This document shows, one piece after another, positions 8,741 through 24,612 of a stretch of 64,000 bases of DNA (within the stretch, counting starts at the first letter, position 1; each line of letters starts with the position of its first letter). The notes under the pieces are model-generated. The model saw only the letters and a program-made list of their open reading frames with translations. It searched no databases and was not told where the DNA came from. Position numbers and translations under genes: made by a program. Source of the DNA: an uncultured Porticoccus sp. GTDB taxonomy: Bacteria > Pseudomonadota > Gammaproteobacteria > Pseudomonadales > Porticoccaceae. The stretch is taken from the NCBI RefSeq assembly GCF_913061305.1, contig NZ_CAJXST010000001.1, forward strand, positions 248,001 to 312,000. Direction: 5' to 3'.

Positions 8741-11251
8741 ATGAAAACGGCGGTCAACAAATCCAAAAATAAATCCCTGATCACCTTTCTGTCGGTGCTG
8801 TTGATGGTGGTGGTTGTTTTTCTCGGCTTCAACCTGTTGATGGTCTTCAATCAAAATGCCAGGGATCAGGAAAGTTTGCAGCTAACGTCAGAGTTGCGGG
8901 CGCTGTCCTACCGGCTCGTCAGTTTGTCCCAGGAATCAACCGCGGGCAACGAGGGTGCATTTGATGCACTGCAGGGTTTGGTCGATCGCATGCAGGAGAG
9001 CTGGGGTAAATTGCATGGCAACCTGGTGGATGAGGTGGCTGCTCCCCCACTGGATGCGCTTTCGGAAGTGTGGATCACCGCCCAGCAAAATGCCCGTACG
9101 ATTATCGACAATCAGGACACCGTCATCTTCCTCAACAAGGTCGCTGCGACCCTGAATCAAAGCCTGCCGGAGTTGCAGCAGGAGCATATGGAGGTGGTGG
9201 ATATTCTGCTGGCCAGCAGAGCGCCCTCCGAACAGGTGGCGCTCGCTCAGGCGCAAATCTGGCGTGCCGAGCGAATTGGCCGCAATGTGGACAAAATGCT
9301 GGCCGGCAGTGCCGATGCAAAAACTGCCGCTGACCAGTTCTCCCGTGATGTAAAAATGTTTGGGCAGGTGCTGGCGGGCATGAAGAATGGCGATGCCGAC
9401 CTGGGTATCAGCCCTGTTACCGTCCCTCGCGCAAGAGAGAATCTGGACAGCAGCACAGAACATTTCGCGTTTGTCAGCAGTTCCATCCAGGAAATTTTTG
9501 ACGCTACCCCGGCGTTCTTCAGCGCCAGTCAGGCAAACAAGAGCATCCTTGATGAATCGCCCCTCCTGCAGGAGCGAATCAACAATATCTCCGATGCGAT
9601 CGCCGCGCTGCCGCAGAGCCGCAGTTTTACGTATCAAACAGCGTTGTACGCCGGTGTTATCGGTGTGATTATCATGGCGTTAATGGGTGTACTCATTTCA
9701 GCGGAAACCCGCCGCCGGCTTCAGGAAACGGCGATGGACAACAAGCAGAACCAGCAGGCAATTCTGCGTCTGCTGGATGAGATCGCCGGTCTTGGTGAAG
9801 GTGACCTTACCAGCCATGCCACCGTCACCGAAGATTTTACCGGTGCGATTGCAGACTCCATCAATTACGCCATTGATCAGTTGCGGATTCTGGTGGCTCA
9901 GATACAGGACACCTCTGAAAACGTCTCGGCTGCGGCCAATGAAACCCGGGCCACGGCGCTGCAACTGGCTGACGCCTCTGAACACCAGGCGCAGGAAATT
10001 GCCGGCGCCTCGGCAGCCATCAACGAAATGGCCGTCACGATTGATCAGGTTTCGGCAAACTCCGCCGAATCTGCCTCGGTGGCGGAAAAATCGGTCTCGA
10101 TTGCCAAGAAAGGTGCCGAGGTCGTACAGAATACCATTGGTGGCATGGATACGATTCGTGAGCAAATTCAGGATACGTCCAAACGCATCAAGCGACTGGG
10201 GGAGAGCTCCCAGGAAATCGGTGACATCGTGTCACTGATTAATGACATTGCTGACCAGACCAATATTCTCGCACTTAACGCCGCTATACAGGCCTCGATG
10301 GCCGGTGATGCCGGACGTGGCTTCGCGGTGGTTGCCGACGAAGTCCAGCGTCTTGCCGAGCGTTCTGCCGGGGCAACCAAGCAGATTGCCTCGCTGGTGA
10401 AAACCATTCAGACCGACACCAATGAAGCCGTCAGCTCCATGGAGCAAACGACGTCCGAGGTGGTCAGAGGGGCGGAGCGGGCCCATGCTGCGGAGGGTGC
10501 CCTGGAGGAAATCGAAACCGTCTCTGCCGATCTTGCGGAGCTGATTCAGGATATCTCCACGGCGGCCAAGCATCAGGCCACGACCGCTGGGCACATTTCC
10601 AGAACGATGAATGTGATCCAGGATATTACCTCTCAGACGCTTTCCGGCACCAACAACACCGCCCAGTCCATCGGTGAATTGGCGGAGCTGGCCGTTGATC
10701 TGAGAAACTCGGTCTCCGGGTTCAAGTTACCTGCCTCCATGGAGCGCCATCATCACCAGGAACCGAAGCAGATCGGGGACTTTAATGAATACGATTTCGG
10801 CGATGATGAGCTTTTCGAGGATGCTGCTGAAGATGAGTTTCTCGACGATACCACCGAAGACGCGCTCGCTGCTGATGGGGCTGACGACCCCGAGGACGGT
10901 GCCGCAGACAAGCCAGCTGCCCCGGTCCGCCAGCCCATGCGTGCCACAAGCTTAAGCGAGCAGGAAGCCGATGAAATAGAAAAGGCCATGTATAAAGGGC
11001 AAACGTCCTCGCCTGCAACGGCCCGATCAGTAGATGACAGTGAGCGCTTATCAAGCGCCGACGATAATGGCAGCTATGATGAAGAGGAAATTCTCAAGTC
11101 ACTGCAGGCAGATGATGGCGATATGGACTTTGACCACCTGGCCAGGGAACTGGATGAAGACGAGGACTTCTCTGCAGAATGGGAAGAGCATACCGGTGAT
11201 CAGACGGGCAGCAGGGAGAAGAAGCCATCTTCTCCGGATAGCCAGGCCTGA
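8741..11251 (+). CDS. pilJ: Type IV pilus chemoreceptor PilJ with long acidic tail
   Basis: Methyl-accepting chemotaxis-type receptor of the Pil-Chp system. The ATG at 8741 ([13 protein letters not shown]) gives 836 residues. Membrane helices lie near residues 14-33 and 304-324, flanking a periplasmic helical domain. A HAMP-like part and a methyl-accepting domain follow; the hairpin tip near residue 500 reads [19 protein letters not shown], the PilJ variant with QASM where most receptors have EAAR. Known PilJ proteins end soon after the receptor domain (682 residues in P. aeruginosa). Here an additional low-complexity Asp/Glu-rich tail of roughly 170 residues (about 665-836) follows, in frame, before the stop. 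Identity is certain; the tail is unexplained. Confidence 0.95.
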   Translation: MKTAVNKSKNKSLITFLSVLLMVVVVFLGFNLLMVFNQNARDQESLQLTSELRALSYRLVSLSQESTAGNEGAFDALQGLVDRMQESWGKLHGNLVDEVAAPPLDALSEVWITAQQNARTIIDNQDTVIFLNKVAATLNQSLPELQQEHMEVVDILLASRAPSEQVALAQAQIWRAERIGRNVDKMLAGSADAKTAADQFSRDVKMFGQVLAGMKNGDADLGISPVTVPRARENLDSSTEHFAFVSSSIQEIFDATPAFFSASQANKSILDESPLLQERINNISDAIAALPQSRSFTYQTALYAGVIGVIIMALMGVLISAETRRRLQETAMDNKQNQQAILRLLDEIAGLGEGDLTSHATVTEDFTGAIADSINYAIDQLRILVAQIQDTSENVSAAANETRATALQLADASEHQAQEIAGASAAINEMAVTIDQVSANSAESASVAEKSVSIAKKGAEVVQNTIGGMDTIREQIQDTSKRIKRLGESSQEIGDIVSLINDIADQTNILALNAAIQASMAGDAGRGFAVVADEVQRLAERSAGATKQIASLVKTIQTDTNEAVSSMEQTTSEVVRGAERAHAAEGALEEIETVSADLAELIQDISTAAKHQATTAGHISRTMNVIQDITSQTLSGTNNTAQSIGELAELAVDLRNSVSGFKLPASMERHHHQEPKQIGDFNEYDFGDDELFEDAAEDEFLDDTTEDALAADGADDPEDGAADKPAAPVRQPMRATSLSEQEADEIEKAMYKGQTSSPATARSVDDSERLSSADDNGSYDEEEILKSLQADDGDMDFDHLARELDEDEDFSAEWEEHTGDQTGSREKKPSSPDSQA

Positions 11252-11270
11252 TTGATGGCGGAATTTTCCG

Positions 11271-12103
11271 ATGGATCCCGCCATGGAATTGACTGAGCGC
11301 AAATTCAGGCATTGGTGTCGTTTGATTGAATCACACACCGGTATTGCAGTCAGTGATTGCTGGGCGGACTTTGCCCGTCGCCGAATGGTTGAGCACCAGT
11401 CTTTTTTTCGGCAGGCAGAGGATAGCCCGGGGAACCTGCAAGCCCTGGTGGATCGCCTGTTGATCAAGGAAACACGGTTTTTCCGTCACCCTCCTTCGTT
11501 TAATTATGTGGCAAACATTCTGACGGGTGGTCCCGATGTTCCCGGGTCTGACCCGCAATCGGAACCACCGTCCGGTTTCAGTCTGTGGAGCGTCGGCTGT
11601 GCCAGTGGTGAGGAGGCCTATTCGCTGGCGATACTCTCAGAGCAACTCTGTCAGGCGGGTAAATTGTCTTCTCCGTTTCGCCTGTTGGCCACGGATGTGT
11701 CCCAGTCGGCCCTGGATGTCGCCAGCTGCGGTGAATATCCGCGGAGCCGCCTGAAGCATCTCAATGCCATGCAGCACGCCTGGTTTGAACCAGCTGGTGA
11801 TAAATTCCTGCGCGTCAGGGCGACTCTCAAAAAGCGCGTTGTTTTCGCTTGGCATAATCTGCTCGATCCGCTACCAGGCAAAACCTTCGATGTCATTTTC
11901 TGCCAGAACCTGCTGGTATATGTCGCACCAACACGCAGAAAAATGCTGCTGGAAAAACTGGCGGGCGCCCTCAAACCGGGTGGCCGTCTGGTTCTCGCTC
12001 CCGGTGAGTTTTTCGGCGCGCCGCCGGAAGCGCTGGTACGGGACCGTTGTGACCCCGGTGTACTCGCCTACCGGCGCTCCCCCAACTCGGCGTGGGGGCA
12101 TAA

Positions 12104-12113
<10 letters not shown>
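11271..12113 (+). CDS. pilK: CheR-like protein methyltransferase PilK
   Basis: S-adenosylmethionine-dependent methyltransferase expected to methylate glutamates of PilJ. The 280 residues include an N-terminal CheR helical part (RKFRHWCRLIESHTGI), KETRFFRHPPSFNYV, the SAM-binding LWSVGCASGEEAYSLAIL, LLATDVSQSALDVA and DVIFCQNLLVYV with PGGRLVLAPGE. Internal ATG 11283 is an alternative start. Its last 10 bp overlap chpA. No chpB methylesterase gene is seen in the window, so reversal of methylation is not encoded here. Confidence 0.93.
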
Positions 12114-17800
<5,687 letters not shown>

Positions 17801-17899
17801 TTGTGCTGTCTTCTATCCGGACAAAGGGCGCGCCTCCGGGAGTGAACGCCCCAGAAAAGACTACCTCTGTTGAGGGGACAGGTATTGAGGGGCGAGACG

Positions 17900-18382
17900 G
17901 TGAGTAAACCGGTGGCCGATAACCCGTTGCTGTCCGATGATGCAGTGGATAGCCTGCTTGTGTCGCTCAGCGGTCACCACCTGCTGGTTCCCATGGCAGC
18001 GGTTGCCGAGATCGTACAGCAGGTCGACTGTCAACGGGACGACCATCAACCCCCCTGGCTGCAGGGCTGGATAAACTGGCGAAACGAACGCATCCCATTA
18101 CTTTCCTTTGAATCACTGGTTGGCGACGAGCGGGCGGTGTTGGGTGACCGGGCGATGGCATTGGTTCTGTACCGCATACTGCCGGACGGTTCGAACAAAT
18201 TTTATGCCCTGCAAGTCCAGAGTTTTCCGCATTTGATCAGGCTGGCAGACGATGGCTTGCTGCAGCAGGTTTCCCTGCCGGAGCTGTCACCCTATGTTCT
18301 GATGATGGTGGCTGTCAGAGAGCAGCAGGCATTGATCCCCGATCTGGATAAAATTGAACAACTGCTCGCTGAAGTGCTTTAG
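17900..18382 (+). CDS. chpC: CheW-like protein ChpC
   Basis: A second CheW-fold adaptor (160 residues) at the end of the chemosensory operon, the place chpC has in Pseudomonas. The GTG at 17900 is chosen because GAGGGG lies about 9 bases upstream; an in-frame TTG at 17870 is possible. The protein carries LLVSLSGHHLLVPMAAVAEIVQ, WLQGWINWRNERIPLLSFESLVG and FYALQVQSFPHLIRL, a CheW pattern with modest conservation. In P. aeruginosa ChpC feeds signals to ChpA but is not essential for twitching. ChpB, ChpD and ChpE equivalents are not found next to it. Confidence 0.82.
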   Translation: MSKPVADNPLLSDDAVDSLLVSLSGHHLLVPMAAVAEIVQQVDCQRDDHQPPWLQGWINWRNERIPLLSFESLVGDERAVLGDRAMALVLYRILPDGSNKFYALQVQSFPHLIRLADDGLLQQVSLPELSPYVLMMVAVREQQALIPDLDKIEQLLAEVL

Positions 18383-18575
18383 CGGCAGGCGGGGAATTGC
18401 GCCCCGTTTTCAGGCATTTCAGTTCTGATTGCCACACAGCGCAGAACCCTGTTCGCGCCTTTTGCCCCGGGTAGACGAACAAATCCTTACTATGCGCACC
18501 TCCGGTGCTGGTGATAGAGTACAATCATCCGGTGTCCCCTCCCTGCCTCCAAGTGACTTTTTCGAGGGTCCAATA

Positions 18576-20276
18576 GTGTCCAAAGAGCGTAAAAAATCGG
18601 CTGCCGAAAAGCACGAGGAGCTTTTGGCGAAAGCAATTGAGATGACCGTATCACTCAATCCGCTGGTCGGCGTCAGCACGGAAGACCTCAAAACGGCCGT
18701 CAAGAAAACGGTCAAACAGACGGCGGCACAGCCCTCCAAGGTGTTGCGCTATAGCAAGCGGTTTGCCGGCAAGGTTACAGATATTCTCAAAGGCACGGAC
18801 AAGTACGAAGGTCACAAGAACGATCGACGTTTTGCTGATCCTTCCTGGGATGAAAACAAGCTCTATCACAAACTCAAGCAGGCCTATTTTGCCTGGGAAG
18901 AGTCATTGGATGAACTGGTGGATGACCTTGGCCTGGAGGGGACGGAGGAGCGACGGGCCCGTTTCGTCAAAGAGATGCTGATCACGTCCATGGCGCCGAC
19001 CAATTTCCTGTTGGGCAATCCAAAAGCGCTCAGGAAAGCGATTGAAACCCGCGGCAGCAGTTTGCTGAAAGGGCTGAAGAACTATGCCCACGACCTGAAA
19101 GACAACAACGGCATGCCCGCCCAGGTGGATAAAAGCCAGTTTCGGGTGGGTGGCAATCTGGCGACAACGGAGGGTGTCGTCGTTTTTCGCAATGAGATGC
19201 TGGAACTGATCCAGTACAAGCCGTGTACCGCCCGGGTGTATCGCAGGCCACTACTGATCATCCCTCCCCAAATCAACAAGTTTTACATCTACGATCTGAA
19301 TGAGGAAAAAAGCTTTTTTCGTTTTTGCCTCGATCAGGGATTTCAGGTATTTGCGATCAGCTGGAGAAACCCTTCGGAGGAGCAGGCGCACTGGGGGATG
19401 CCTGAATACATTGAGGCGGCCATCGAAGCGGTCGACGCCATCCTCGCAATCACCCGGAGTCAATCTCTCAACGTGGTCGGGGCCTGTGCCGGCGGTATCA
19501 CAGCTTCAATTCTGTCCTCCTACCTCAAGCAGACTGGCCGTGATGTGGTGCATTCCCTGAGCCTGTCTGTTTGTATGCTCAGCATGAACTCCCGGGAAAT
19601 GGAGCTGGGGGTCTTCACTACGCCGGCATCCCTGCAGGCCGCGCGGCTCAAATCGCGGGAGCGGGGTGTCCTGGAGGGCTCCGAGCTCGGCCGGGTCTTC
19701 AGCTGGATGCGCCCCAATGATCTGGTCTGGAATTATCACATCAATAACTATTTGATGGGTGAAGCGCCGCCGGCCTTTGATATTCTGTTCTGGAACAGTG
19801 ATTCAACCAATTTGCCTGCAGAGCTGCACTGTGACTTCCTGGATATTTATGAGTACAACACCCTGGAAGCCGGAGAGATGAAGATTGATGGCGTGACCAT
19901 TGATCTGGCTGCGCTGGATTGTGACAAGTATGTAACTGCCGGGTTATCCGACCATATTACGCCCTGGAAAGTCTGCTACAAGACCACCCGGATTGTTGGG
20001 GGAAACATCAAGTTTGTGCTCAGTTCCAGTGGCCATATTCAGAGCCTGGTCAACCCCCCCACCAACACCAGGGCGCGTTACTTCAGTAATGAAAGCCTGC
20101 CCGAAAATGCCGACGAGTGGCTCGAAGGGGCTGAGCAGTTTGCGGGCTCCTGGTGGACCGACTGGTCCGACTGGCTTCGGGTTCGTTCCGGGGCGCGAAA
20201 AGCTGCACCAACGGTGTTGGGCAGCAGGCACTTCAAACCCTTGGAGGAGGCCCCCGGCACCTATGTCTTCGGCTGA
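18576..20276 (+). CDS. phaC: Class II poly(3-hydroxyalkanoate) synthase
   Basis: Polymerises (R)-3-hydroxyacyl-CoA into intracellular polyester. The GTG at 18576 (VSKERKKSAAEKHEELL) is preferred, since GAGGG lies 8 bases upstream and it gives 566 residues, a normal length; ATGs further upstream are poorly supported. The lipase-like box is NVVGACAGGI with C304, and the triad is completed by D459 in GLSDHITPW and H487 in SSSGHIQSLVNPP. Diagnostic stretches ISWRNPSEEQAHWG, RVFSWMRPNDLVWNY and the ending LEEAPGTYV match Pseudomonas PhaC1/PhaC2 (medium-chain monomers) rather than short-chain class I enzymes. It overlaps phaZ by 14 bp. Confidence 0.93.
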   Translation: MSKERKKSAAEKHEELLAKAIEMTVSLNPLVGVSTEDLKTAVKKTVKQTAAQPSKVLRYSKRFAGKVTDILKGTDKYEGHKNDRRFADPSWDENKLYHKLKQAYFAWEESLDELVDDLGLEGTEERRARFVKEMLITSMAPTNFLLGNPKALRKAIETRGSSLLKGLKNYAHDLKDNNGMPAQVDKSQFRVGGNLATTEGVVVFRNEMLELIQYKPCTARVYRRPLLIIPPQINKFYIYDLNEEKSFFRFCLDQGFQVFAISWRNPSEEQAHWGMPEYIEAAIEAVDAILAITRSQSLNVVGACAGGITASILSSYLKQTGRDVVHSLSLSVCMLSMNSREMELGVFTTPASLQAARLKSRERGVLEGSELGRVFSWMRPNDLVWNYHINNYLMGEAPPAFDILFWNSDSTNLPAELHCDFLDIYEYNTLEAGEMKIDGVTIDLAALDCDKYVTAGLSDHITPWKVCYKTTRIVGGNIKFVLSSSGHIQSLVNPPTNTRARYFSNESLPENADEWLEGAEQFAGSWWTDWSDWLRVRSGARKAAPTVLGSRHFKPLEEAPGTYVFG

Positions 20277-21111
20277 GAACATTGAGGAGCATCTGGTGAG
20301 TGTGCAAACCAGTGGGTTACAGATCTATTGGTTGACGGTCATGGGCCTGAATATCCGTGTTGCCATCAGGCGAGGCAGTAACGCTCAGGGTAAACCCCTG
20401 TTGTTGCTGAATGGCATCGGTGCCAGTCTGGAGGTTCTGGAAGGTTTCATTGCGGCCATGCCGGGCACTGAGATGATTATTTTTGATGTCCCCGGGGCGG
20501 GGAAGTCAGAGGCCCCCGTGTTGCCCTGGCGGTTGCATACCTATGCAAAGCTGACCGCAAAAATTCTCGATCAACTGGGCTATCGGCAAGTGGACGTGCT
20601 GGGGCTCTCCTGGGGTGGCACGCTGGCCCAGCAATTTGTCCGCCAGTATCCCCGGCGCTGCAGAAAGCTGGTGCTCTGTGCCACGAGTTGTGGTTCAGCG
20701 ATGTTTCCCGGGCATCCATCCATCCTGGCAAAAATGATCAGTCCGCGCCGCTATCTGGACAAAAAGTACATGTCCCGTATTGCCGGCGATCTCTATGGCG
20801 GTAAAATGCGCACCGATCCGGCCCAGGTGGAAAAGCATGTCTCCCGGGTGCAGACCACCAGTTCGCGCGGTTACTATTATCAGTTGCTGGCACTGGCAAC
20901 CTGGTCGAGCCTGCACTGGTTACACAAAATCGCCATGCCAACCTTGATTGTTCATGGCACCGATGACCCGATCATTCCGCCGGTCAACGCAAAGATTCTC
21001 GCCGGTCGCATCCCCAACGCCGAGCTGTGGCTGATGAATTGTGGCCATTTGTTCATGCTCACCATGCCGGATACAGTTGCCCCGGCGATCCGGGAATTTC
21101 TCGACCGATAA
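20263..21111 (+). CDS. phaZ: Intracellular medium-chain PHA depolymerase
   Basis: Alpha/beta hydrolase that releases hydroxy acids from stored PHA. Start at 20263 (MSSAENIEEHLVSVQ) has GGAGGAGG about 12 bases upstream and overlaps the phaC end. 282 residues, the size of Pseudomonas PhaZ (283). It carries LLLLNGIGASLEVLEGFI, the nucleophile box GLSWGGTLAQQF, the acid in HGTDDPIIPPVNAK and the His in MNCGHLFML, plus ISPRRYLDKKY, which resembles the MASPRRYVQPS stretch of Pseudomonas PhaZ. The tight phaC-phaZ coupling suggests that synthesis and turnover are made together. Confidence 0.9.
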   Translation: MSSAENIEEHLVSVQTSGLQIYWLTVMGLNIRVAIRRGSNAQGKPLLLLNGIGASLEVLEGFIAAMPGTEMIIFDVPGAGKSEAPVLPWRLHTYAKLTAKILDQLGYRQVDVLGLSWGGTLAQQFVRQYPRRCRKLVLCATSCGSAMFPGHPSILAKMISPRRYLDKKYMSRIAGDLYGGKMRTDPAQVEKHVSRVQTTSSRGYYYQLLALATWSSLHWLHKIAMPTLIVHGTDDPIIPPVNAKILAGRIPNAELWLMNCGHLFMLTMPDTVAPAIREFLDR

Positions 21112-21142
21112 CACCGTCACCCACCTTCACCGGAATATTTTC

Positions 21143-21559
21143 ATGACACAACCAATGAGTGGTCAGTCTGACTGGTTTGAAATTACTCAGGCCCAGATCA
21201 ACCAGTTTGCCGATGCGACCCACGACCATCAGTACCTGCACGTGGATCAGCAGCGAGCCGCAGAAGGACCGTTCGGTAAAACCATTGCCCATGGCTTCCT
21301 CTATCTCTCCATGGTGCCCCACATGATGTTGGACGACTTGCTGGCCATTATTGGCGATGCGACAGTGATCAACTATGGGGTCAATGGCCTGCGTTTTATT
21401 TCGCCGGTGCCGGTCGACAGCCGCATTCGTCTCAACTGGCAGGTGCTGTCCGACGAGCCGAAAGGCAAAAATCGGCTGTTGACGGTGGAGATTGGCATAG
21501 AGATCCAGGGCGTTGAAAAGCCCGCCATGGCCGCTGAATGGTTGCTCTATATTCTATGA
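21143..21559 (+). CDS. phaJ: MaoC-like (R)-specific enoyl-CoA hydratase (PhaJ type)
   Basis: A 138-residue hot-dog fold protein that would hydrate trans-2-enoyl-CoA from fatty acid oxidation to (R)-3-hydroxyacyl-CoA, the substrate of PhaC. It shows FADATHDHQYLHVD, matching the D-x4-H catalytic pair of the MaoC hydratase family, and the following GPFGKTIAHGFLYLSM motif. The ATG at 21143 is 31 bp after phaZ on the same strand. Family is clear; the PhaJ role is inferred from the phaC-phaZ context, and a generic MaoC dehydratase is the alternative. Confidence 0.8.
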   Translation: MTQPMSGQSDWFEITQAQINQFADATHDHQYLHVDQQRAAEGPFGKTIAHGFLYLSMVPHMMLDDLLAIIGDATVINYGVNGLRFISPVPVDSRIRLNWQVLSDEPKGKNRLLTVEIGIEIQGVEKPAMAAEWLLYIL

Positions 21560-21598
21560 TGTCAGTCTGATTCCAGGCCGGGGCGTCGTACCGTTCAG

Positions 21599-22618
21599 TC
21601 AATGTGCGGTAAACAGTTTGCCGCGCACGGTCTCGCGGTATTTCATCGGCGATGTGCCAAATTGGCGATGAAATATTTTGCTGAAGGCTGCGGCATCCTG
21701 GTAACCGGAGTGAGCAGCTACTTCGGCGACAGACAGGTTGGATTTCTGCAGTAACTCCCTGGCATTGTTGAGTCTGGTGCGCTGCAGGTATTTCAGGGGC
21801 GTCTGGCCCAGCGCGTTTTTAAAGCGGCGGTCAAAGGTGCGCATACTGAAACCGAACTGTTTTGCCACGTCGCCAATCCTGATGGGCTTGCTGAAATTAT
21901 CCTCAAACCAGATTTGTGCCTGCACCACCTGCTCATCGGGGTGGTGCTCCACATTGTCAGAGAAGTAGCTGGTGGGCTCGAAGGAGCTGCGAATTTCATG
22001 AAAGAAGTTGCGCTCTACCTGTGTGGCCGCCTGGCGACCGTACAGCCTCGCCACCAGGTGTACCATCAACTCCGCCATGGCGTTGACGCTGGCAGCGCAG
22101 TAGAGATTGCCGGCCTGGGTAATGAAGTACTGTCTCTTCAGGGCTACCAGTGGGTAGTCGCGCTGGAACTGATCAAAATAATGCCAGTGGGTGGTGGCGG
22201 GTTGCTGATCCAGCAGGCCCGCCTCTGCCAGAAAACAGACGCCCGTGCCCACTGCGATGACGGTGGCGCCCTCGCTCACCTGGTGTTGTAACCAGGGGAT
22301 ATAGTCGCGGTATTTTTTCAGGGCAGGCCGTGGGTTCCGCCACAGTGCGGGCAGGCTGATAATGTCGCAGCGGTCTATCTCGTCAATCGTTGCCGAGGGG
22401 CTGATGGCGAAGCCCGAGGGCGAGGTAATTGGCTGATCATCAATGGACAGGGTGGTCGCAACAATACTGCGGGTGTTGTTGGGGTTGGCTGCCCGGTCGG
22501 CAGCCTCGGCAGTGCGCAGCATTTCCACCGGCAAGGTAGCACTGGTCGTCAGCAAATTGTTGTAAAGCAAAGTGCAAACCCGCAGTGGTGGTGGTTGATT
22601 AATCGGTTCTTTGGCCAT
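21599..22618 (-). CDS. GlxA-like AraC family transcriptional regulator
   Basis: Two-domain regulator: an N-terminal DJ-1/PfpI (class I amidotransferase-like) sensor domain (RVCTLLYNNLLTTSATLPVEML, VIAVGTGVCFLAEAGLL) and a C-terminal AraC DNA-binding domain (RIGDVAKQFGFSMRTFDRRFKNALGQTPLKYLQ and SVAEVAAHSGYQDAAAFSKIFHRQFG, each one helix-turn-helix). The start used is ATG at 22618 (MAKEPINQPPP); an in-frame ATG ten codons upstream is possible. It is divergent from fabY with under 80 bp between them. Ligand and targets cannot be read from the sequence. Confidence 0.88.
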   Translation of the reverse strand: MAKEPINQPPPLRVCTLLYNNLLTTSATLPVEMLRTAEAADRAANPNNTRSIVATTLSIDDQPITSPSGFAISPSATIDEIDRCDIISLPALWRNPRPALKKYRDYIPWLQHQVSEGATVIAVGTGVCFLAEAGLLDQQPATTHWHYFDQFQRDYPLVALKRQYFITQAGNLYCAASVNAMAELMVHLVARLYGRQAATQVERNFFHEIRSSFEPTSYFSDNVEHHPDEQVVQAQIWFEDNFSKPIRIGDVAKQFGFSMRTFDRRFKNALGQTPLKYLQRTRLNNARELLQKSNLSVAEVAAHSGYQDAAAFSKIFHRQFGTSPMKYRETVRGKLFTAH

Positions 22619-22695
22619 AATGGACAAATATATGGCTATAACAAACAAAAATCAACCGGGGATGCCTGATAGACTGCGTCTATAAATTCAACTGG

Positions 22696-24609
22696 ATGCA
22701 GCGCAACATGCAAGCTTTACCCGTTATTGTCGGTTTTGGTGGCTACAATGCCGCCGGACGCAGCTCTTCACACCAGGGTTTTCGCCGAACGGTAGTTGAG
22801 TCCCTGCCCCCCGTTGAACGCAATAAAACACTGGTGGGCCTGGCCTGTCTTATGGGTCTGGTGAAGTGGGATGGCAGTTCGTACCGTGACAAAGCCGGAC
22901 AATCCTATGATGCGGCCGCCGTGGCCTCGACCTTTGCTGACCAGGTCATGGCTGGAACCCTGATCCGCCGCCTGGAAAACACCATCTACAATCCTGATGA
23001 AGTCACTGGTCACAAGCGTGTACAAATGCAGCAACACGATGAGGGTGGTGTGCGATTTACCCTGAGTCGCAGGGATATGCCGGCGCAGATTCCCGAGCAT
23101 TGGAACGTACGCCCGCTTGAGGGCGGCAGTTTTGAAATCCATTCCCGTGATACCGGAGAATTTCTGGTGCCGGTGCAGACCGAGCAGCTGGCCAAGGCGG
23201 CCGGCCAGTTACCCTCCGGTTTTGATCCCGCAGCCCAGTACAGTTCGAGATTTCATCCGCGAGGGTTGCAACTGGCATTGCTGGGCGCCAGCGATGCGAT
23301 TCACTCCGTCGGTGTCCCCTGGGAGCAGATAGTCGCCGCTGTTCACCCGGACGAAATTGGTGTCTATGGCTCCAGTGTGTTTGGACAGCTGGCGCCGGAA
23401 GGTTTTGGCGGATTATTACAGAGCCGTTTGCGCAGTGAACGAACTTCCTCCAAACAGCTGGCCCTGGGACTCAATACCATGCCGGCAGATTTTATAAATG
23501 CCTATGTGCTGGGCAGTGTGGGGCATACCGAGGCGATTACGGGAGCCTGCGCCTCCTTTCTTTACGTGCTACAGGCGGCTGTGCGGGATATCCGCAGTGG
23601 TCGGCGTCGTGTTGCGGTGGTGGGCAATGCCGAAGCCAGTCTGACACCTGAGATATTTGAAGGCTTTACCAATATGGGGGCGCTGGGCACCGACGAGGGA
23701 CTTTGCAAACTCGATGGTTCCAGTCTGCCGGATTGGCGGCGAGCCAGTCGACCTTTTGGTGAAAACTGTGGTTTCACCCTGGCGGAGGGGACCCAGTTTG
23801 TGGTGTTGATGGACGACGCGCTGGCCGTGGAGTTGGGTGCCGATATTCACGGAGCCGTGCCCGAGGTCTTTATCAATGCCGATGGTCTGAAGAAATCCAT
23901 CTCCGCCCCCGGTGCCGGCAACTACGTATCGTTTGCCAAGGCTGTCGCATCGGCAGTGGCAATCCTCGGTGAGGACACGGTTAAGCACAACAGCTTTATT
24001 CACGCCCACGGCTCCAGCACCCCTGCCAACCGCGTTACCGAATCAGAAATTTTCAATCGGGTCGCCGCCGCTTTCGGAATCAGTGACTGGCCGGTGGCGG
24101 CAGTGAAGGCCTATGTAGGCCATACGATAGCTTCCGCCAGTGGCGATCAGTTGATGTCGGCGCTGGGCACGTTCAAATACCAGTTGATTCCGGGTATTAA
24201 AACAATTGATCGGGTTGCTGCCGATGTCTGCCAAACCCATACTTCGTTTCCTTTGCAGGACCGGGATGTCAGGGAGCGGGGCATGGATCTGGCGCTGATA
24301 AACTCCAAGGGTTTTGGTGGCAATAATGCAACTGCCGTGGTCGTATCCCCCCGCAAGGTCGAGGATATGTTGAGCCGTCGTTATGGTGCGGCAATGGCTG
24401 ATTACCGTTTGCGCCTTGAGCAGACCCGCCAGCGGGCAGCGGACTATGAGTTGCGGGCAGATCGGGCAGAGCTTGATGTCATTTACCGGTTTGGTGAACA
24501 GGTCATCGATGACAGGGCCATTCAGTTCAGCCGTGATGGGCTGACCATGCCGGGTTTTGGCAACGCAGTGGTATTCGACAAGTCAAACCCCTGGGCAGAT
24601 ATGAGCTAA
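22696..24609 (+). CDS. fabY: Beta-ketoacyl-ACP synthase FabY
   Basis: A 637-residue condensing enzyme similar to P. aeruginosa FabY (PA5174), which starts fatty acid synthesis by joining acetyl-CoA and malonyl-ACP in species without a working FabH. The N-terminus LPVIVGFGGYNAAGRSS is almost a signature. Thiolase-fold active residues are C285 in TGACASFL, His in IHAHGSSTPANR and His in YVGHTIASASGDQ, followed by NSKGFGGNNATAVV. Starts at 22696 and 22708 are both possible (MQALPVIV is closer to the family). It stands alone on its strand before the speA leader. Confidence 0.9.
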   Translation: MQRNMQALPVIVGFGGYNAAGRSSSHQGFRRTVVESLPPVERNKTLVGLACLMGLVKWDGSSYRDKAGQSYDAAAVASTFADQVMAGTLIRRLENTIYNPDEVTGHKRVQMQQHDEGGVRFTLSRRDMPAQIPEHWNVRPLEGGSFEIHSRDTGEFLVPVQTEQLAKAAGQLPSGFDPAAQYSSRFHPRGLQLALLGASDAIHSVGVPWEQIVAAVHPDEIGVYGSSVFGQLAPEGFGGLLQSRLRSERTSSKQLALGLNTMPADFINAYVLGSVGHTEAITGACASFLYVLQAAVRDIRSGRRRVAVVGNAEASLTPEIFEGFTNMGALGTDEGLCKLDGSSLPDWRRASRPFGENCGFTLAEGTQFVVLMDDALAVELGADIHGAVPEVFINADGLKKSISAPGAGNYVSFAKAVASAVAILGEDTVKHNSFIHAHGSSTPANRVTESEIFNRVAAAFGISDWPVAAVKAYVGHTIASASGDQLMSALGTFKYQLIPGIKTIDRVAADVCQTHTSFPLQDRDVRERGMDLALINSKGFGGNNATAVVVSPRKVEDMLSRRYGAAMADYRLRLEQTRQRAADYELRADRAELDVIYRFGEQVIDDRAIQFSRDGLTMPGFGNAVVFDKSNPWADMS

Positions 24610-24612
24610 TGG

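Noticed and set aside
18429-18575. N-terminal extension of phaC
   Set aside because: The first 49 codons are not PhaC-like, and the GTG at 18576 has GAGGG at proper distance.
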